Positions 6,987-10,020 of a DNA stretch of 10,020 bases are shown piece after piece. Numbering within the stretch: position 1 is the stretch's first letter; each line of letters opens with the position of its first letter. The position numbers and the translations under genes are program-made. Location: positions 1 through 10,020 of the forward strand of contig CAMWMM010000138.1 in assembly GCA_947175285.1 (NCBI GenBank), in the 5' to 3' direction. The DNA comes from an uncultured Lachnospiraceae bacterium (GTDB lineage: Bacteria; Bacillota_A; Clostridia; Lachnospirales; Lachnospiraceae). The notes beneath the pieces were generated by a model that saw only the letters and a list, made by a program, of their open reading frames with translations, searched no databases and was not told where the DNA came from.

Positions 6987-9212
6987 ATGAGAAGACCAGT
7001 ATGTCTTATTGGTCTGGCTTTTGTCGTGATTATTAGGCTCTATCTGTACTTTGTGCCTCTGCCTTTAGCGGATTTGGAGGAAATTGACAGAAGTGTCGTT
7101 TTACTGACAGGTCAGGTCGATAAGAAAGAATATCGCGTTTCTATGGAACAGAAAGTTCCGGTCATTTATCTAAAAAATGTTCAGATTTTAAATCCACAGA
7201 CAGAAAATATGCAGTCTAATGATAATGAGCAAGCTTCCGCGCCGGCACAGATTGAAGGCGTTATCTGCTATCTGGAGGATGGAGAAGAACCAAAGATAGG
7301 CAGTTATGTTAGGATGCAGGGAAAACTGCGCATCTATACGGAAGCGACGAATCCCGGTGAATTTGATGCGCGCCGTTATTATCAAATACTGCATATTCAG
7401 GCAAGTTTACAGCAGGCGAAAGTGCTGAAGGAAAGCGCATCTTACAGTAAATTCCGTGAAAGACTTTTGTTTATTAGGACATACTTTGCGGATTTGATAG
7501 ATGCAAGTTATGAAGAGAAGGATGCTTCGATTATGAAAGCGATGCTGCTCGGAGAAAAAAGCGGACTGGACGAAGAGACGAAGCAGCTTTATCAATTAAA
7601 CGGCGTCATACATATTTTGAGCATCAGCGGACTGCATATTTCCCTGATTGGCATGGGCTTTTACAAAATGCTGCAAAAAATCAGGTGTCCGAAAGCCGTA
7701 ACGGTGATGATATCTATTATCTTTATGTATTCCTACGGGCTTATGACCGGCATGAGCATTTCCGCGTTAAGGGCGATTGTCATGTTTGCATTTCGGATTG
7801 CGGCAGGAATTTTTAAAAGAACTTATGATATGCTGACGGCAATGTCGCTCGTTGCGATTTCGGTTTTGATAGAGCAGCCGCTTTACCTTTATCATAGCGG
7901 TTTTCTTTTTTCTTTTGGGGCAATTCTGGCAATCGGTCTGTTTCTTCCGGTAGTGGAGGAGAATCTATTTGGTGAAACAAAATTTGAAAAGATTATGTCA
8001 ACCAGTCTTTCCGTTTCTATTATTACACTACCGGTTTATTTATGTTTTTACTATGAATATCCGCTTTATTCCCTGCTTTTAAATCTTGTAATTATCCCCG
8101 GAACGAGCCTTATCGTATTGGATGGACTGATTAGCCTTGGGGCTAGCGCATGCTATCTGCCGTTGGGGAGATATGCGGCGTTTCCCGCACATCTGATATT
8201 TTCCTTTTATGAATTTTGCTGCAGTCTTACCCTGAAACTGCCGGGCAGTAGAAATATTCTCGGAAAGCCGGAATATTGGCAGGTGCTTCTTTTTATTGCT
8301 ATCCTGTGCGCTGCTGTTTTTGGCAGTAAAAAATGGAGCAAGCTGCAGTTCTGGCAGTGGATATTAGTTGCACTTATGTGTATTACGATGCGCAGGCAGG
8401 ACGGTTTACAGATTACACTCATTGATGTTGGGCAGGGGGATGGCATCTATATCGCGGATGATATGGGCGGACATTACCTGATTGACGGAGGCAGTTCCGA
8501 TAAAAGTGATGTAGGAACCTATCAAATATTGCCGTTTTTGAAATACGAGGGCGTAGAATCCCTGGATGCGGTCTTTATAACGCATATGGACAGCGACCAC
8601 TATAATGGAATTCATACTTTGATAGAGCAGATGGGCGGAAGCGGTATTACCATCGAAAATCTGATTCTTCCTGATGTCGGGGAAAACAGCAAAAGCGAGG
8701 AATACAGGGAAATAGTGCAGTTAGCTGCAGGACAGGGGATATCTGTGCAGTATATCCATAAAGGCGAGTCGCTTCGACACGGAAACTTAAGCCTCACCTG
8801 TCTGCATCCCGAAAAAGGAGCCGAACAGGAGACAAATGCGGCTTCTATTGTGCTGTATCTGGAATATGAAGCTTTTACGGCGCTTTTTACCGGAGATTTG
8901 GAGGGAAGCGGGGAAGAGACTGTCAGGAAACAGTTGGAAAGCTATCTGCCTGATGGAGAGAACCTTACCGTGTTAAAAGTAGCTCACCATGGCTCCAAAA
9001 ACTCTACCGGAGAGGCGTTTTTGGAGACTGTATCGCCTTACATCGCCCTGATTTCTGCCGGAAAAGATAACAGCTACGGGCATCCGCATGAAGAATTGAT
9101 GAAACGGCTTGCAAAGACAGGGTGCTATATTTATCAGACAAAAGAGGGCGGTGCGCTGACGGTTACATATCAGAACAAGAGAGTGAAAGTAGAGTGTTTT
9201 TCAGGGGATTGA
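6987..9212 (+). CDS. comEC: ComEC/Rec2 DNA-uptake channel protein
   Basis: ComEC forms the inner-membrane channel that takes up single-stranded DNA during transformation. This 741-residue protein has the full domain set. There are N-terminal membrane segments (about 5-25) and a DUF4131-type soluble region (about 30-150). The Competence domain of multiple helices runs from about 180 to 470, with AMLLGEKSGLDEETKQLY and the hallmark HILSISGLHISLIG (around 209-222). A C-terminal metallo-beta-lactamase-like domain (about 473-741) completes it, with LIDVGQGDG, HYLIDGG, the metal motif THMDSDH (532-538), FTGDLEG (D637), VAHHGSKNST (H667, H668) and SYGHPHEE. The residues proposed to give nuclease activity are retained, so it looks functional. 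The ATG at 6987 is preceded by GAGAGG (6977-6982), spacing 4; a TTG at 6975 overlapping the previous stop is less likely. It is last in the operon, and neither comEB nor holA is adjacent here. Confidence 0.94.
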   Translation: MRRPVCLIGLAFVVIIRLYLYFVPLPLADLEEIDRSVVLLTGQVDKKEYRVSMEQKVPVIYLKNVQILNPQTENMQSNDNEQASAPAQIEGVICYLEDGEEPKIGSYVRMQGKLRIYTEATNPGEFDARRYYQILHIQASLQQAKVLKESASYSKFRERLLFIRTYFADLIDASYEEKDASIMKAMLLGEKSGLDEETKQLYQLNGVIHILSISGLHISLIGMGFYKMLQKIRCPKAVTVMISIIFMYSYGLMTGMSISALRAIVMFAFRIAAGIFKRTYDMLTAMSLVAISVLIEQPLYLYHSGFLFSFGAILAIGLFLPVVEENLFGETKFEKIMSTSLSVSIITLPVYLCFYYEYPLYSLLLNLVIIPGTSLIVLDGLISLGASACYLPLGRYAAFPAHLIFSFYEFCCSLTLKLPGSRNILGKPEYWQVLLFIAILCAAVFGSKKWSKLQFWQWILVALMCITMRRQDGLQITLIDVGQGDGIYIADDMGGHYLIDGGSSDKSDVGTYQILPFLKYEGVESLDAVFITHMDSDHYNGIHTLIEQMGGSGITIENLILPDVGENSKSEEYREIVQLAAGQGISVQYIHKGESLRHGNLSLTCLHPEKGAEQETNAASIVLYLEYEAFTALFTGDLEGSGEETVRKQLESYLPDGENLTVLKVAHHGSKNSTGEAFLETVSPYIALISAGKDNSYGHPHEELMKRLAKTGCYIYQTKEGGALTVTYQNKRVKVECFSGD

Positions 9213-9245
9213 CAGGTGCGTGTACCGGACGCCGGATTTGCAATT

Positions 9246-9269
9246 CTGTTGAAAAAACAGCAGTTTTTT
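9246..9269 (+). terminator. Short intrinsic terminator-like hairpin after comEC
   Basis: CTGTTG (9246-9251), a loop of six A, CAGCAG (9258-9263), then TTTTTT (9264-9269). Five Watson-Crick pairs and one G-T pair form the stem, so it is weak but has a good T-run. It sits 33 nt after the comEC stop and would end the competence operon transcript. The loop A-run can alternatively pair with the T-run around CAGCAG. The element overlaps the next promoter. Confidence 0.5.
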
Positions 9270-9277
9270 AGTATAAT
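9249..9277 (+). promoter_or_regulatory. Predicted sigma-A promoter of the methyltransferase gene
   Basis: TTGAAA (9249-9254) and a perfect TATAAT (9272-9277) are separated by exactly 17 bases. Transcription would start near 9284, about 35 nt before the ATG at 9319. The leader contains the ribosome site AGAGG (9304-9308). This is the best promoter match seen in the window. Confidence 0.75.
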
Positions 9278-9318
9278 GAACCACGATAGAGCAGGAAATT
9301 AATAGAGGTATCGAATAT

Positions 9319-10020
9319 ATGGATAATACACAGAATTTTAACGAATTAGCCGATGATTATACAGTTGGAAGACCTGTATATGCAATGGAGTTTATTGATA
9401 GTTTGTATACGCGTTATGGGTTCGATGAGCAGTCCGTCATTGCCGATATAGGCGCCGGAACCGGGAAATTCTCGAAACAATTGTTAGACAGAGGAAGTAC
9501 CGTGTACTGCGTTGAACCAAATGATGATATGCGAAATACAGCTATAAAGGAATTAGGAAAATATAATAAATTTCATGCAGTTGCCGGAACTGCCACAGAT
9601 ACGAAACTAGATGACAAATCTGTAGATTTTATTACTACCGCACAAGCATTTCACTGGTTTGACACTTTCCTTTTTAAAAAAGAATGTAAACGAATATTAC
9701 GCGAAAACGGACTGATTTTTCTAATATGGAATATGAGAGATATGTCCAGTGACATAAATCAGAGAAGTTTTGAAATTTTTCCGGATATTGTCCCAAATTT
9801 AAGGGGTTTGGCGGCGGAATTGAACAGGATGATATGCGAATAAAGCAATTTTTTGATAGTAAATATGAATACGTAGAATTTGACAATCCTATCTCTTATG
9901 ATAGAAACAGGTTTATCAGCCGTAGTTTATCCGGTTCATATTCCTTGAAGAAAGGCGATGCGGATTATGATAGATATATAGATGCACTATGTAAACTATA
10001 TGAACAATATGCCAAGAACG
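9319..10020 (+). pseudogene. Class I SAM-dependent methyltransferase, frameshifted, 3' end outside window
   Basis: Residues 1-161 form a class I methyltransferase of the small-molecule type (Methyltransf_11/25 family). They show NFNELADDYTVGRPVY, SAM motif I VIADIGAGTGKF (40-51), the acidic ribose-binding CVEPNDDM (64-71), and the post-motif TTAQAFHWFD (106-115). The original frame ends at 9841-9843 with an abnormal tail (LAAELNRMICE). The family-like continuation KGFGGGIEQDDMRIKQFFD begins at 9801 in the -1 frame and stays open to the window edge (73 codons). A single T missing from the TTT at 9798-9800 explains this, and the site also reads A_AAT_TTA, a -1 slippery heptamer. It could be a pseudogene, a sequencing error, or a recoded gene; deletion is the simplest explanation. 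The gene has its own promoter and AGAGG ribosome site. It appears AT-richer than the competence genes, which suggests separate acquisition. The substrate is unknown. Confidence 0.82.

Noticed and set aside
9319..9843. Treating the 174-residue methyltransferase as a complete protein
   Set aside because: The last residues depart from the family pattern while the expected continuation is open in the -1 frame from 9801 to the window end.

Overview
The window looks like chromosomal DNA of a low-to-mid GC Gram-positive anaerobe of the Clostridia, most likely a Lachnospiraceae-type bacterium. The reasons are the AGGAG/AAAGG-type ribosome sites, GTG and TTG starts, several lipoprotein signal peptides, sigma-A type promoters, and protein sequences resembling clostridial families. 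Every gene lies on the plus strand, gaps are short, and no stretch over 300 bases lacks a gene. I see no tRNA, rRNA, CRISPR array, insertion sequence or prophage gene.

Left part (1-3042): the 3' portion of an acetylornithine aminotransferase gene (argD, arginine biosynthesis) enters from the left edge. It is followed after 18 bases by an orphan family-1-like extracellular solute-binding protein with an Ala/Glu-rich insert and a very acidic tail. A hairpin plus T-run follows, then a small YdcZ/DUF606-type DMT membrane protein.

Central part (3034-9212): a probable five-gene operon. A near-consensus promoter (TGGACA-N17-TACAAT) overlaps the end of the DMT gene. The genes are comEA (here a predicted lipoprotein, SLBB plus helix-hairpin-helix DNA binding), an OmpR-type response regulator, its membrane histidine kinase, a lipoprotein with two GerMN domains, and comEC (DNA-uptake channel with a C-terminal metallo-beta-lactamase domain). 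Spacings are 16 nt, -8 nt, 35 nt and 8 nt. The two DNA-uptake genes therefore flank a regulator/kinase/GerMN-lipoprotein module. That module has the same order as actinobacterial mtrA-mtrB-lpqB and may link envelope sensing to DNA uptake; this link is inference.

Right part (9213-10020): a short terminator-like hairpin after comEC overlaps a consensus-like promoter (TTGAAA-N17-TATAAT). The promoter drives an AT-richer class I SAM-dependent methyltransferase gene. Its reading frame breaks near 9795-9801, and the rest of the family sequence continues in the -1 frame to the window edge. It is either a frameshifted pseudogene, a sequencing error, or, less likely, a site of -1 recoding: the break falls exactly on a canonical A_AAT_TTA slippery heptamer.
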